A stretch of DNA of 64,000 bases, taken from the NCBI GenBank assembly GCA_037892935.1, contig JAYXKI010000012.1:372001-436000 (forward strand). The letters run 5' to 3'. Both the position numbers and the translations under genes were made by a program. The notes under the pieces are model-generated. The model was given only the letters and a program-made list of their open reading frames with translations, was not told the origin of the DNA and did not search any database. This document shows, one piece after another, positions 11,611 to 24,620 of this stretch (its first letter is position 1; each line of letters starts with the position of its first letter). Source of the DNA: Phlebopus portentosus (taxonomy: Eukaryota > Basidiomycota > Agaricomycetes > Boletales > Boletinellaceae).

Positions 11611-14600
11611 TCACCCCCCTCTCAAGGTTGGGCGTCCCGACCAACCACATAATCCTTCTGACGACGTGAACCTATACAGTGCTCGCATGCTTTGTTGAGG
11701 TATTGTTAACTTTCGTGGAGCTCCAGGATGTTTGCGATAGAATTCTTGAATTGATTCTTGTGCATTATCCTTGACGTCGGATTCCGGCTGCCATGTCGCT
11801 TCCTCATATCCAACCCACTTGACCAAGAACTGGAGCCTTCCTCAATGTAGATGTGAGTCGAGTATTTCTTCAACCTCGTACTCTTCCTGTTTGTCAATAA
11901 TCACTGGTGGGGGTGGAGGCGGCTTCTTTTGTGATTCGAAAGACGGTTGAATGGCCAGTTTGAGCAGGATCTCATTAAAGATGGGATGAACGTGTTTCCA
12001 TGTCTTTGGGATCTTTAGCTTATACGCGCTTGCGCCCACCTTTTCCATTACCTCGAATGGGCCAAACCATTTATCGTCCATCTTCTTTGTTGGTCGGATC
12101 ATCTTAATGTTTCGACCATCCAAGAAGACCTTTTGTCCCATCTCATATACTGCCGACTTTCCAGCATGACGATCGTAAAAGCGCTTCATGTCTTCATTGG
12201 CCTGGGTCAGATTGGCCTGAGCGAGTTCGTGTATTCCCTTGACATGTTTAGCAAACTCTTCTGCTGATAGATTGGACAAAGTCATTCCAACGCCCGTAAA
12301 GCCTGAAGGGTGTTGTCCCGTGTTGATGAAGAAGGGTGATAGTTTGGTCGCCGAATGTTTGCGATTGTTGTGCGCAAACTCTGCAAGAGCTAACCAGTCC
12401 ACCCAGTCCGATTGTCGATGATTGACGTATAGTCAAAGGTACTGTTCGAGTTCTTGATTAACTCGTTCCGTCTGCCCGTCTGTTTGAGGGTGGTATGCCG
12501 TTGACGGATTGCCTTCAATGTGAAGGAGTTTGTACAACTCCCTCATCATCTTCGCATCAAACTGTACTCCTCGGTCATGGATGATCTTTTGAGGTAAGCC
12601 GTGCAACCGGAAGACATGGTCCCTGTAAATCCTGGCCATTCCTTCTGCCGTCAATTTTGTCGTCGTTGGTATTGCATGGATTTGTTTGCTGAAGCAATCG
12701 ACTACCACACAAATTGTGTTAAATCCATTTGACTCCAGCAACTCTCTGATCAGGTCAACCGTGACAACTTGCCATGGTGCCTCCGGTACCTCGTTAGGGT
12801 GCAAAACCTTTGCCCTTGTTGTTCTGAGGGCCTTTGTTCACTGACAACAATTGCATCCTCGCACGTAATTCCTGACATTGACGTACATGTTAGGCCACCA
12901 GAAACTTCTGTTCGCTAGTGCAACGGTCTTGTTTGCTCCTGGGTGGCCTGCCAGCGTCGAGTCGTGACACTCCCTCATCACTTCCTCCCTCACGCTCGTC
13001 AGTACGAAAACATTTTGAAACTTCTTCGTCTTCGTCATTGAGAGCTTAACCGTCACCTCTTTTTTCCACAACCCATCTACGAACACTAAGTTCGTCGGTC
13101 TCTCTTCCTTATTCAACTCCATTTGTGCTTTTCGAATCTTCTCGATCAACACGTCTCTTGACGTCTCTACCGCTCCTCTGACCAGCCATTCGTCTCTGAT
13201 GAACGTGATGTCCTCATTATCCCATTTGCCCTTGTTGTAGTCCGCCCGACGCGACAATATATCAGCCTTGCCCAACGTCTTCCCTGGTTTGTGTACTAAC
13301 GTGAAGTCGAATTTGGCTAAATCGAGTCACCAACGAGCTTGTCGATGATTCAACTTTTGAGGCGATCAGAAATACGTCAAGTTTGCGTGATCGGTCCATA
13401 CTTCAAAAGGTCTCTTGGCTCCTTGGAGGTATTGTCGCCATTCCTTAAGAGCTTGAACGATTGCGAGCATCTCTTTGTCATAGATCTTGTAATTTCATTT
13501 GGCCTCCAAGAAGGTCGATGATCGATAGGCTATCACCTTCCACTTGTCGTCTTGTTTCTGAAGGAGCACTCCTCCAGATGCAAAGTCCGATGCATCTGCT
13601 TTGACCCAGAAAGGACCCTCCTTGTTTGGGATGGCTAGAACCGGGGGACTACTCAACTGACCCTTCAACTCTTCGAATGCTTGTTGTTCCTCCTCTCCCC
13701 ACTTCCATTCCACCTTACCCGTCAGCATCATCAGGGGTTTAACGACAGAGCTATAGTCCTTTACGAATCGTCGCAACCAATTCCCTAGTCCCAGGAATTG
13801 TTGCAGTTCGTGAACATTTCACGGGATTGGCCACTCCTGAACTGCTGTTGTCTTTTTCGGGTCCATTCGAACCTCGCCATTACCGATGATGTGTCCGAGA
13901 TACTTAACTGTATCAACCTCGAACTCACATTTCTGCGGCTTCAGGAAAAGTCTGTTTTGACGCAGGATCTCAAAGACTCATTTGGTGCATTGGCGATGTT
14001 CCTCCAAATCATTCGAGAAAATGAGGATGTCATCGAGGTAAATGATAACGATACCCTTATGGATCATTTCTCGAAAGATATCGTTCATGAAACCTTGGAA
14101 CGTTGCCGGCGCATTGCATAATCCAAAAAACATGACTGTTGGTTCGAATAAGCCTAAATTTGTCCTAAACGCTGCCTTCCATTCATCGCCCTCGCGAATC
14201 CGAATGTTGTAATACCCCCAGTGAACATCGAGCTTCATGATGTATTTCGCATCCTTGACCTTATCGATGAGCTCATTTATCAATGGCAATGGGTATTTGT
14301 TCTTAACCGTTCCTTCATTAAGCTTTCGATAATCTTGGATCGCTCGTAAGCTCCCATTTTCCTTCTTGATAAAGAAGAACGGAGATGCCATTGGGGATTT
14401 CGACTGTCGGATACATCCAGATGCTAGGTTCTCTTCGATGAACTCCTTCATCGCCTCTTGTTCTTTCGACGACAATGGATAAACCTTGCAATCGCTGGGC
14501 TTAAAATCTGGCTTTAAATTGATAGCATGGTCCCACGTTCGATGGTTTGGTAGGTGTTCAAATGATTCTTCACTAAAGACGTCTGCGTATTCTTCCAGAT

Positions 14601-15520
14601 AAGGTGGCCACTTCGCCGCCTCCTTCAACCGCACATTCCTCACAAACTCTTTGTCTATTTCCTCGCTCGATAGTGACAACTCACATTCATCAGGGCAATG
14701 TGTGAACTTGACTGTTCCCAACCTCTAATCGATCTCAGGATTGTGCTTCGTTAACCAGTCATGTCTGAGGAAGATGTTGCTCGATGCTAAGGATGTCACC
14801 GCCAGTTGAATCTCCTCCTCATGTTTCTCAAAGAACATTCGCACGACTACATATTCCTTGATCAATCCCACCTCATTGCTTGTTCTGTCAGCATTGAAGA
14901 CTGGTCTAGGCCGAATGTACCTTTGGGTGGGGAAACCATATCGTTTGACAAAGCCCTCGTCAATACATGAGCCCGTGCATCTCAAGTCGATTAGCGCATG
15001 AGCGTTGATAAAGTTTTCCTCTTCTAGTAGAGGGTTTGACAAATCTACTTCATCATCGCCTGCTACCTTTGGATGTACAATGCTAACAAAGGCGTCCAAC
15101 TCTTTTCCTCCCGCCCTCCGGATGAATTGATCTGCATCTACTATGCCCTCGCGCCATACCTCAGCCACGCGTCTGCCAACCACATCCCATACTGCTTCAG
15201 TATTGTTCACCTGAGCAACAATGTTCTTGCAGTAAGGTGCTTCTGCCTCAACCTCATTTTTTATAGCGGTTTGATTCCGCTCTTCCACACTAAGCTCGTT
15301 TGAATTGCCCGCTTGCACATTCACTTTTCTAACCAACAAATCTGTGTAGACGTCGAAGTCATCGTCATCCACTTCGGGTTCATCAGGTATCATATTGGTA
15401 AGGAGTTCTCGAAGGGTGAAACCGTCACTGATATTCGCATCTTGGTATTGTACAACAGGACGATTATATTTTAACGAGTCCAATGAAAAGAGTCCTTTAG
15501 GAAACTGACCAGTCGTTCTG
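11611..15520 (-). pseudogene. Gypsy-A1 pol (PR-RT-RNaseH-IN-chromodomain), several stops
   Basis: Reading minus: an aspartic-protease-like region at 14725-15483 with ALIDLRCTGSC, where DSG is expected. Reverse transcriptase follows at 13978-14721, with [20 protein letters not shown], the [11 protein letters not shown] motif and the catalytic YLDD. RNase H lies around 13495-13776 (KADASDFASGG). The integrase zinc-binding H2C2 region is at 12838-13275 (GHPGANK, CNCCQ) and the integrase core at 12433-12804 (HPQTDGQTERVNQELEQYL). The linker is 11842-12402 and the chromodomain is FLVKWVGYEEATWQPESDV near 11780-11840. In-frame stops occur near 11839, 12430, 12835, 13325, 13790, 13978 and 14722. The pol frame is -1 relative to gag. 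Confidence 0.9.
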
Positions 15521-15524
15521 ACGT

Positions 15525-16979
15525 CTACGCCTGGTCCTCTGGAAAACCCTCACCATCCACGAGTTCTTCCAGTTCAGTCGGCACTGCTCGCACATCGATG
15601 TCGTCAACCTCTTCAAAGGAGGATTCCTTCACTTGGCCGAGTTCCTCGAAGAGCGCCTTTCTGTCTGCTGGAACAAATGCCACAATGATTGCGCGTATCG
15701 CTTCACGGCCTCGGGGGCATTCCCGAATGTAGTGGCCCACTTGACCACACTTATAGCAAGCGCACGCGCGACACGCCTGATTCATCATCACCTCCATCGG
15801 CTGACCTAGGCCTCTGTATGTTACTCCAGTCACATCACGACGATCTTGGGTGGGAGGGATGAAAGGATGAGTCGCTTGTTGAGGCGGCACCGGACGTCTT
15901 AGTGGCGGTGGCGCCGGTTTCATCACTGTTGAGCTGACCATCTTCCTCCTACGCTCGGCCATTAGATCCCTGATCTGATGCTCGACCCTGTCAACCTTGA
16001 CCACAGCCTTCTTGAATTCCTCATACGTTGTCGGCTCATTGGGTAGGCGCATGATACCTTCAACCACCTTCGGGTTTAGTGCTCGTTTCAAGCGACTCAT
16101 CAGCCATTCGTCATGAGCCTCGGTGGCCAGTCCAGTGTCAACTCGACAAATGTCAAACTTATTGAAGAACTCGTTGGCGTTGAGGTCCCCTTGGTACATT
16201 GCGTCGAGCCTTTCGAAGGCCTTCTGGGAACGAGCCAGATCATCAAACGAGGTGTCAAGTTTCTTTAGGAAAGCATCCCAAGTGTCCTTGAATGCTATCC
16301 TACCCTGTTTGTCGATTGCGCCACTCATGTAGCTTTCCGCCCAGCTCGCAGCAGCACCACTCTTCATATATGACAGAGCGAACATGATCTTTGCTTTGCT
16401 CATCCTAAACTCTGACTCTGACGCATAAATATACAGGTGCAGCTCTTGTTTGAAGTTGACATATCCGTGTTCACCATCAAAGTCTCGGGGCTTGGCAACA
16501 TGAACCTTATTTGTCTTCGATCCTTGGCTCATTCCTTCTCCTGCCACTTGGAGTGCTAGCGCAATCGCCATAGCAAGGTCCGTTATTGACTCTTTCGACA
16601 ATGACATCTCTTGTTCTTCTTCTTCGTCTTCCTCCTCTTTGTCTGTTGGTACGAGCGGAGCTAGCTCTCGTGGTTCGGTGAAAGACAACAAGAGTGCTAT
16701 GGGTGGAGCTGACATCTGACCTGTCAATGTTGATGGCCCTGGTAATGAAGCCGTTGATCGTGTGGGGGTAGGGGGTGCGGGATCGTCTACGTCACCCTCT
16801 TGTTTCGCTCTTCAATATTGGGACTTGTCCCCTCTGGTAGAGTACCACTTCTTTGCAGCCTCGTCCCACCAAGCAATGAAGGTTTGATCACCTGACTTGA
16901 CGATATACTGTCCTCGCGACGTGCTCCACCTAGTGTTTGTTGGGAGAGCCACCCGCTGATCATCAGTTAGATCCACCTT
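15525..16979 (-). pseudogene. Gypsy-A1 gag
   Basis: Retrotransposon Gag-type protein forming the particle that packages element RNA. The core region is around FKDTWDAFLKKLDTSFDD and LPNEPTTYEEFKKAV. A single CCHC zinc knuckle (CYKCGQVGHYIRECP) lies near 15720-15765, and the acidic tail ends FPEDQA. An in-frame TGA at 16812-16814 stands where Gypsy-A2 has tryptophan. Upstream of it the frame continues to about 16979 (VDLTDDQ), and the true start codon is uncertain. Confidence 0.85.
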
Positions 16980-17373
16980 GATAGGCCGGAGGTGGAACGG
17001 GGATCGGGATGGAGTTTGGACGGGACCGACTTTGGATGACCGGCTCGTCTTTGAAATTGATGACTAGTCAGAAGGCACCGAGGTAGATGATGAACGAGAT
17101 GCTCGATGATGATTGGACTCTATGAGTCACCCAAGAGAACGTCTGATGCGAGTTCCACAGAAGAGTGATTCGGAGTGCCACGATTGGAGGATTGATTGAT
17201 TGTTTCGGGAACTATTGGGACACGTCAAAGTCAGTCGGACCTTGACGGGCAAGATAGGGGTTGCTCAGAAAAATCTGGGATGGGCGCGGTCATTGACCGT
17301 CAATGTGTCTCCTGCATGGAGTAGCGACAAACGAGTGGTTAAACCATGGGTTCGAGAGTAGGTCTTTCTATTA

Positions 17374-17794
17374 TGTTAGGCGGCGAGACTAACGGGTGTC
17401 GATCTTGAGGCGGCCAACACAACAACTAACAACTGGCTAACGCGAGTTGCCGGGCTATACGCACACTAAGTCGAAGTGAAGGTAAGTAAAATTCAACAGA
17501 CTAATAAATACAAGAGTAGATACCTAAGTCGAAGTGAAGGTAAGTAAAATAGAAAGACAAGGAAACGAACAAGTCAAACTATCTACTTATATAGACTTCG
17601 AGCACGTGAAGGGTCTACTCTATTAGGGGATCACATGATGAAGGAATGGGGTGATTAGTGAACATGATGGAATGTCGTGGAATGTTCCGGCCAATGGATG
17701 AATAAGCGTATAAGAAAAAGAAAAGAAAAGGAAAAGAATATTAAAAATGAGTGATGATGTAAGAAAAGAAAAGGAAAATGTTCGAGTCCTTACA
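17374..17794 (-). repeat. Gypsy-A1 5' LTR (421 bp)
   Basis: Matches the left LTR apart from a few substitutions and an 11 bp shortening in the A-rich tract near 17715. It carries the same TG...CA ends and TATATAAG box. The outside flank is the target duplication ATGAG. Confidence 0.95.
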
Positions 17795-18069
17795 ATGAGA
17801 TGGTTAAGGGATTGCCATTAGTGGGTGGTTCACTTGCGAGTGCTGCAGAGGTGTGGGACGTAGACGTTGTGCGGTACTTTGATGTTTTGCAACTTATGTC
17901 ATCCTCCTTCCCTCCCCCTTTTCTCCTTTGAAATTTCAATAAAGAAAACAATTGTAAATATATCGCACTATCGCACTGTAGTATTTGCTGTTCTCATAGA
18001 ACTGAGCGATCTCATGAATGCTTTACAAGCACCATGGTACACATGTCATAACTGCTCGAACCAAACGTG
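17795..18069 (+). pseudogene. Unidentified gene remnant, part 2 (after Gypsy-A1)
   Basis: From 17800 the frame MVKGLPLVGGSLASAAEVWD runs to a TGA at 17929-17931, in phase with the segment ending at 11178. It is the 3' end of the gene broken by Gypsy-A1. 17932-18069 is the short convergent spacer before the Plavaka stop codon on the other strand. No family is recognised. Confidence 0.4.
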
Positions 18070-18072
18070 GAA

Positions 18073-21000
18073 CTAATCCAGGTCCATGTCTGACATTGCT
18101 TCGTTCTCACTCTCTTCAGACTCCTTGTCATCCCAATCGGAATTGACATATTCCACAGAATTGACAACGTCTTCATTTGTTCGTGGCTCTGATTGCTCCA
18201 TTTCCTCATGAACTTCTTCCTCCTCGTCAACGTCATCCACATCTGAAGATGTGACTCCTAGCATCTTGTATAAATCTGCTGGTACTGCATTCACTCAGGA
18301 CGAGTTATGCTTCCATGTATGTCCAATGCCCCCTCCACAAAACAGCATAAAGAGATCTCTTTCTGCAAATCTGAAGAACCGAAGTCAGTTCCTGAGCCTC
18401 TGTTTCATTTCGTGCAACTCACCTGTTTACATAGAATGATTCCCAGTCATCCACAATTTCAGATCCCTCTTTAGCACGAATGAAGACAGATGGCCTTAGA
18501 AACTGTTTCGTGCAGCCATAGCGGAATGCAGGCACAAGATGCATGCCTCAGACAATGAGACATGGATCTACAAATCCAAACGGGGACGTGCCATCCTCAT
18601 CTGTTACGAACCTGATGTGTTCCAATCTACATGCATTATCTCCATATCTGTCTTCTACTGCACATCCGAACCATCTCACCCACAGAAAATCGACTCGAGC
18701 CAGTGTGCTGCCTGGGTCGCTTAAAAGGTGTGCATCAACGTGAAAAATGCGTAGGACCCGAGCGTACCAGAACGGGGACTCTGCATTATCAATGACTTCT
18801 CTGTCTCTTGCTAATACCATGATGTCATTTTTGACAGCCTGCGGTCCAATGGAGTCTGTTTCCCTTTCCATGTCATACACGGTATACTTTATGATTATCT
18901 GAGGATGACAGTACAATCTATTGTTCTTGATCACCACGTCATTCTTCTCCAAATCTGAGTATTGAATGTTGTCGTCCGCAGAATCTAATCCCTTCAATCG
19001 GGAAAACAAATGAGCTTTTAAGTCACTATGGAAGTTCTGTGCATGAAAAATATTACAAATGTGTTAAGTGTCTATTTTCCGCATATGTACCTGCACCGCT
19101 AGGTCAAATTGATACGTCGTCAACCATGAAGGAAGATCTAGAGTGACTGAGCCTTTCATCACTACAGAGTATCTGCTGTTCTCCAGAATTTTCTGGTCTC
19201 CGTCCCCATCAAGTGAAGTGTCATGCATGAAAGGATTCAAATGCTCAGCACTTTGGACATCTGCTTCTGCTGCTTCAGATCACTGATTTCCATCCCTCTT
19301 GTCAATACGACCCATGCTGTCCAGTCGCCTCTGGAACTGAGAGACTTGCTCGATGTAATTTACATGATTTGTTCTGAGGTACATGTTGTGAGTAAATTTG
19401 TGTTCCAATTCTTCCTGAGAAAGAGTTACATGTAATTTCAGATAATGGAAGTATTTCCACTGACATTGGCAGTGCTGTATGAATCCGTTGACCCCCTTTC
19501 GACAATAGATCGTGGGTAGTCTCCGATGACATGGAACTTTGCAGTGTTTGCATTGAACTTCTTTTTTCCACCTGAGCTCTTGGAGTTTGTCGAGTCTCCG
19601 CTTGTTCGCGTCATTTTTGCCCTTGCCTGCCATCTCAGGCACTTTTTGATTTCTGAATGCAGTTCTGTCATATGAAATTCTTTGCATGTCTCATTTATGA
19701 ATTTGTGCACTGAGTCTGTGAATCGTTGTGTCTCCTCATGAAGAGCAGCAACCCTTGTGTCCATGTGAATGCAGAGCTTTGATAGTGAATGCATTGTCGC
19801 CATCCAATAAATCAAGGACCGAACTATGGATTTGTGCAGGTCATCGAAGAGTCCATCGAAAATAGGTAACGTGCACTGTAAATATGGTATATGCATTTGT
19901 GAACGTGACCGAAGCAAAGAATTTACCTGCAGCACATCCTCGTAATTATATCCTGTCATTTGATTGAACTCGGAAAGGTTGTCTTTATATGTTCTAAGGC
20001 TTTCACCAAAGCCTGGTGTGAAGCGCACCCTGTGATGTCATTAAATGTTGATGTTAATTGTTGTACAGCGTAACCTGTCAGGTACATGCACTGCTAATTC
20101 ATAACTTGAACTCAATCAACGTCCTTGTACATCGCTAGTATATGGACGAGGTGTCTCAGTATAGATGGCCAAATGCCTACCTCCCATTCATGTAGAATGT
20201 CGACAACCATTACATTGTAGATATTGAATCCCAGATGCGAAAGCCGATTCGAGAAGGCATTCTCTGTAGGGGTTAGTGAACAGGGGTCTAGTTGATTCTT
20301 GACAGCAACAGAGCCTAATCCCATTCATTGACCATAGATGAAAGAGCGAGCCGTCGCGACAGCATGCCGATTCCTATCGTCATCTATACATCTATATTTG
20401 GTTTGATATTTCATGTCTTTTTTCTTTCCTAAAACCAATATAATTTTGTTTGCTGGGATGAGACAGCGAGGACACAGTAATCTGCCCAGTACTCGCAAGC
20501 ATGACATCAGAAATCTAGTTATATGAAGCAAAAGAAGTGAAAATCACACATAATTTGAGTGAAACTCGCGAACGTACTTCTCCAGAAGGTCTGCTGAATA
20601 CGCAAGAATCCGCGGATACCATTTTCGAAGGACTGCATCCTTACACGTCTGGACCACCCCTGTAGCCCATGCTTGTACAAATGTGTCATTGAGCATTATT
20701 TGCCAACATGCTTGCACCAATTTGCATTGGCAATAAGCAAGCAGGTCGGGTGTAACCTTTTTCCCTTTCACCATCCGCATCACAAAGCTTTTGAAATTCT
20801 TCAGTAACTGTGTGGATTTCGTTGGGAAAAAGCATGAATAGTCAGGCAACAACACACAGAAGGGATCAATGCCACAAGATGCGTTGCTCCAGATCCAGGT
20901 CTACATTGCTGTCGCTTCGATTGATTCCCGATTTGCAGGTAAATGGGCCATAACTTTGCCTCACCAAATTTGGCAGCCATCATACTGTCTGAGTAAAACA

Positions 21001-22150
21001 GCAAAGCTATCATCGTTCTGAGCATTGTATCTGCTTCAGAATGAGGCAGATTATGGACTTCTTCGTACGCGTCTCGGAATGCTGTCGGCCAATACATTTC
21101 CCCATAAACACCCATGTCGTGCTCCGCACCCAGAGGAGTATTTTGCATCTGGTACGGTTCGTAGCAGAAATTTGTGGTGTCGTCTTTCCTCAGCACAGAT
21201 TGTATGACAGAAATTAAAGGCCGATACATGAATCCTTCAACGTGAAAGTCAACAGACTTCGGCGCATCATCACTGAGGTGACCCAAGGGCACTGAGATAG
21301 TCACGGGGACCTTGATCCAGCCGTCATTGTCAAGAGAGCTGTCTGTGAGTCGCCTGTTGACCATTGCTAAATCAACGTCGACAAAGTCTTCAGCGTGAAA
21401 TTTGGGGTCGCTCAGAATGAGTTGTAGATGCTTAAAATCAGCAAAGGATTTAGTAGTGGAATTTGACAAGAACCACTTGAACATTCTGTATGCACTGTAA
21501 TTTGGGATGGGGTGATAAGGATTTCGATGCTCCACCTCAGGAGATACTGTATCAGAATCCGATGATGAGGGTGGCTGCTCCCAATGAAAAACTTTTTGTA
21601 GCCCGAATTTATCACGGTCCATCCGGAAAACATCAAATCAAGGCTCCTGATTACTTTCCGAATCTGTGCACTGCAAGCATCCAAGTTGTCCCACACCAAA
21701 ATATCTTCCTCTGGATCGGGCTCCCGCTGTTGGACATTCTTAGGCAGGGAAAGCTGGCGGTATCGCTTCGGTAACATACAAGGTCGGACAGGTCAGCCAG
21801 TAGTGGACAAAAGGGGGACAGTGGCTTTATTTACTTTTGAGTGTCATCTCGAAGATGAGTGCACATCGTTGTCATTCATACTGGCAGAGACTACCTTTTT
21901 TTGCTGTTAGGACATAATTTAGTCCACACTTAAAAAAACATACATCAATCTGCGGTTCTTCGTCTGTTTTTCGTAGGGAAGAAAATCTTGCCAATCTTCT
22001 TTCAAAAATACGCTTCTTGACTTCTGGATTCGGCTGCACTTTCACATGGGAAACTTCATTACAAGACGCCTCGTGCCTGTGCAAAGCCTTATAGTTTGAG
22101 AAGTATTGCCAACAGCTGCTTCCACTCCATTTCATTAAAGTTGAGGACAT
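18073..22150 (-). pseudogene. Plavaka-type transposase (CMC/CACTA-related), multi-exon
   Basis: Minus-strand exons in order: an N-terminal zinc-finger-like segment with FSNYKALHRHEASC (about 22072-22120); LPKRYRQLSLPKNVQQ (21777 down); a long exon with FHVEGFMYRPLISVIQSVL and LFYSDSMMAAKFGEAKLWP then GNQSKRQQ (21637-20870); VLRKWYPRILAYSADLLEK; LGRLLCPRCLIPANK after an intron at about 20514-20566; VVDILHEWEVGIWPSILRHL (20112-20324); VRFTPGFGESLRTYKDN to GDYPRSIVERGSTDSYS (20028-19480); and C-terminal VDFLWVRWFGCAVEDR to GFVDPCLIV, then an acidic tail ending MDMDLD-like at a TAG (18073). This order matches Plavaka transposases of Agaricomycetes, which mobilise DNA transposons by cut and paste. 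A single-base frameshift near 20860 (ALIPS to LPDYS) suggests inactivity. Confidence 0.85.
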
Positions 22151-22333
22151 ATTGATCGGAATAAGAAAAACAGAGCATGGGGGGGAAACGATGATGATGT
22201 CTTCAAGTTGTCTGTCTGGTACACACGAGCCTGATGATGCAAATGATAACTAGTATAGTCTATACGGTACAGCAAGCATGAAATGGAGAGATCCAATCTC
22301 AGGAACAAAAGCTATATGCACTAAATGTGTCAC
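22151..22333. other. 5' flank of the Plavaka-type gene, left side of the Gypsy-A2 target
   Basis: No coding signal. It is continuous with 50798 onward once Gypsy-A2 and one copy of its target duplication GTCAC (22329-22333) are removed. Confidence 0.6.
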
Positions 22334-22765
22334 TGTAAGGACTCGAACATTTTCCTTTTCTTTTCTTACATCATCACTCATTTTTAATATTCTTTTCCTT
22401 TTCTTTTATTTTTCTTATATTTTTCTTATACGCTTATTCATCCATTGGCTGGAACATTCCACGACATTCCATCATGCTCACTAATCACCCCATTCCTTCA
22501 TCATGTGATCCCCTAATAGAGTAGATCCTTCACGCGCTCAAAGTCTATATAAGTAGATAGTTTGACTTGTTCGTTTCCTTGTCTTTCTATTTTACTTACC
22601 TTCACTTCGACTTAGGTATCTACTCTTGTATTTATTAGTCTGTTGAATTTTACTTACCTTCACTTCGACTTAGCGTGCGTATAGCCCGGCAACTCACATT
22701 AGCCAGTTGTTAGTTGTTGTGTTGGCCGCCTCGAGATCGACACCTGTTAGTCTCGCCGCCTAACA
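22334..22765 (+). repeat. Gypsy-A2 5' LTR (432 bp)
   Basis: Begins TGTAAGGACTCG and ends CCGCCTAACA. A TATATAAG box lies at 22546-22553. A 26 bp direct repeat containing TTACCTTCACTTCGACTTAG occurs twice, at about 22591-22616 and 22649-22674. Confidence 0.95.
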
Positions 22766-23162
22766 TAATAGAAAGACCCACTCTCGAACCCATGGTTTAA
22801 CCACTCGTTTGTCACTACTCCATGCAGGAGACACATCGACGGTCAATGACCGCGCCCATCCCGGATTTTTCCGAGCAACCCCTATCTTGCCTGTCAAGGT
22901 CCGACTGACTTTGACATGTCCTGATAGTTCCTGAAACAATCAATCAATCCTCCAATCGTGGCACTCCGAATCACTCTTCTGTGGAACTCGCATCAGACGT
23001 TCTCTTGGGTGACTCATAGAGTCCAATCAGCATTGAGCATCTCGTTCATCATCTACCTCGGTGCCTTCCAACTAGTCATCAATTTCAAAGACGAGCCGGT
23101 CATCCAAAGTCGGTCCCATCCGAACTCCATCCCGATTCCCGTTCCACCTCCAGCCTATCAAG
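22766..23162 (+). other. Gypsy-A2 leader between LTR and gag
   Basis: The first bases after the LTR (TAATAGAAAGACC) are not an obvious tRNA 3'-end primer site. A short frame at 22958-23176 ends PPPAYQG next to the gag frame, suggesting that gag once began upstream and was shifted. The matching region in Gypsy-A1 is 16980-17373. Confidence 0.5.
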
Positions 23163-24614
23163 GTGGATCTAACTGACGATCAGTGGGCGGCTCTCCCGAC
23201 AAACACTAGGTGGAGCGCGTCACGAGAACAGTATATCGTCAAGTCGGGCGATCAAACCTTCATTGCTTGGTGGGACGAGGCTGCAAAGAAGTGGTACTCT
23301 ACCAGAGGGGACAAGTCCCAATATTGGAGAGCGAAACAAGAGGGTGACGTAGATGATCCCGCACCCCCTACCCCCACACGATCAACGGCTTCATTACCAG
23401 GGCCATCAACATTGACAGGTCAGATGTCAGCTCCACCCATAGCACCCTTGTTGTCTTTCACCGAACCACGAGAGCTAGCTCCACTCGTACCAACAGACAA
23501 AGAGGAGGAAGACGAAGAAGAAGAACAAGAGATGTCATTGTCGAAAGAGTCAATAACGGACCTTGCTATGGCGATTGCACTAGCACTCCAAGCGGCAGGA
23601 GAAGGAACAAGCCAAGGATCGAAGACAAATAAGGTTCATGTCACCAAGCCCCGAGACTTTGATGGTGAACACGGATATGTCGACTTCAAACGAGAGCTGC
23701 ACCTGTATGTTTATGCGTCAGAGTCAGAGTTTAGGACGAGCAAAGCAAAGATCATGTTCACTCTGTCATATATGAAGAGCGGTGCTGCTGCAAGCTGGGC
23801 GGAAAGCTACACGAGTAGCGCAATCGACGAACAGGGTAGGATAGCATTCAAGGACACTTGGGATGCTTTCCTAAAGAAACTTGACACCTCATTTGATGAT
23901 CCGGCTCATTCCCAGAAGGCCTTCGAAAGGCTCGACGCAATGTACCAAGGGGACCTCAACGCCGATGAGTTCTTCAATAAGTTTGACATTTGTTGAGTTG
24001 ACACTGGACTGGCCACCGAGGCTCATGATGAATGGCTGATGAGTTGCTTGAAACGAGCACTAAACCCGAAGGTGGTTGAAGGTATCATGCGCCTACCCAA
24101 TGAGCCGACAACATATGAGGAATTCAAGAAGGCTGCGGTCAAGGTCGACAGGGTCGAGTGTCAGATCAGGGATCTAATGGCCAAGCGTAGGAGGAAGATG
24201 GTCGGCTCAACAGTGATGAAACTGGCACCACTGCCACTAAGACGTCCAGTGCCACCTCAACAAGCGACTCGTCCTTTCATCCCTCCCACCCAAGATCGTC
24301 GTGATGTGACTGGAGTAACATACGGAGGCCTAGGTCAGCCGATGGAGGTGATGATGAATCAGGCATGTCGCGCATGCGCTTGCTATAAGTGTGGTCAAGT
24401 GGGCCACTACATTCGGGAATGCCCCCGAGGCCGTGAAGTGATACGCGCAATCATTGCGGCATTTGTTCCAGCAGACAGAAAGGCGCTCTTCGAGGAACTC
24501 GGCCAAGTGAAGGAATCCTCCTTCGAAGAGGTTGACGACATCGATGTGCGAGCAGTGCCGACTGAACTGGAAGAACTCGTGGACGGTGAGGGTTTTCCAG
24601 AGGACCAGGCGTAG
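23163..24614 (+). pseudogene. Gypsy-A2 gag
   Basis: Gag-type protein near-identical to Gypsy-A1 gag. It reads VDLTDDQWAALPTNTRWSAS, an acidic tract, the Gag core (KIMFTLSYMKSGAAASWAES) and a CCHC knuckle CYKCGQVGHYIRECP near 24379-24423. It ends FPEDQA with TAG at 24612-24614. One in-frame TGA at 23994-23996 replaces the CGA (Arg) kept in Gypsy-A1. The first codon of the open frame is GTG, so the start is unresolved. Confidence 0.85.
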
Positions 24615-24620
24615 ACGTCA

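Larger units (their letters stand above)
11179..17794 (-). mobile_element. Gypsy-A1: Ty3/Gypsy chromovirus retrotransposon, minus strand
   Basis: Full length at 6616 bp, flanked by a perfect 5 bp duplication ATGAG (11174-11178 and 17795-17799). Two TG...CA LTRs enclose gag and pol in the order gag, protease, reverse transcriptase, RNase H, integrase, chromodomain. A polypurine tract (GAGAGGGGGGTGA in element orientation) lies directly before the 3' LTR. Many stop codons, mostly CGA to TGA, make it inactive. It belongs to the same family as Gypsy-A2 at 22334-50797. Confidence 0.95.
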
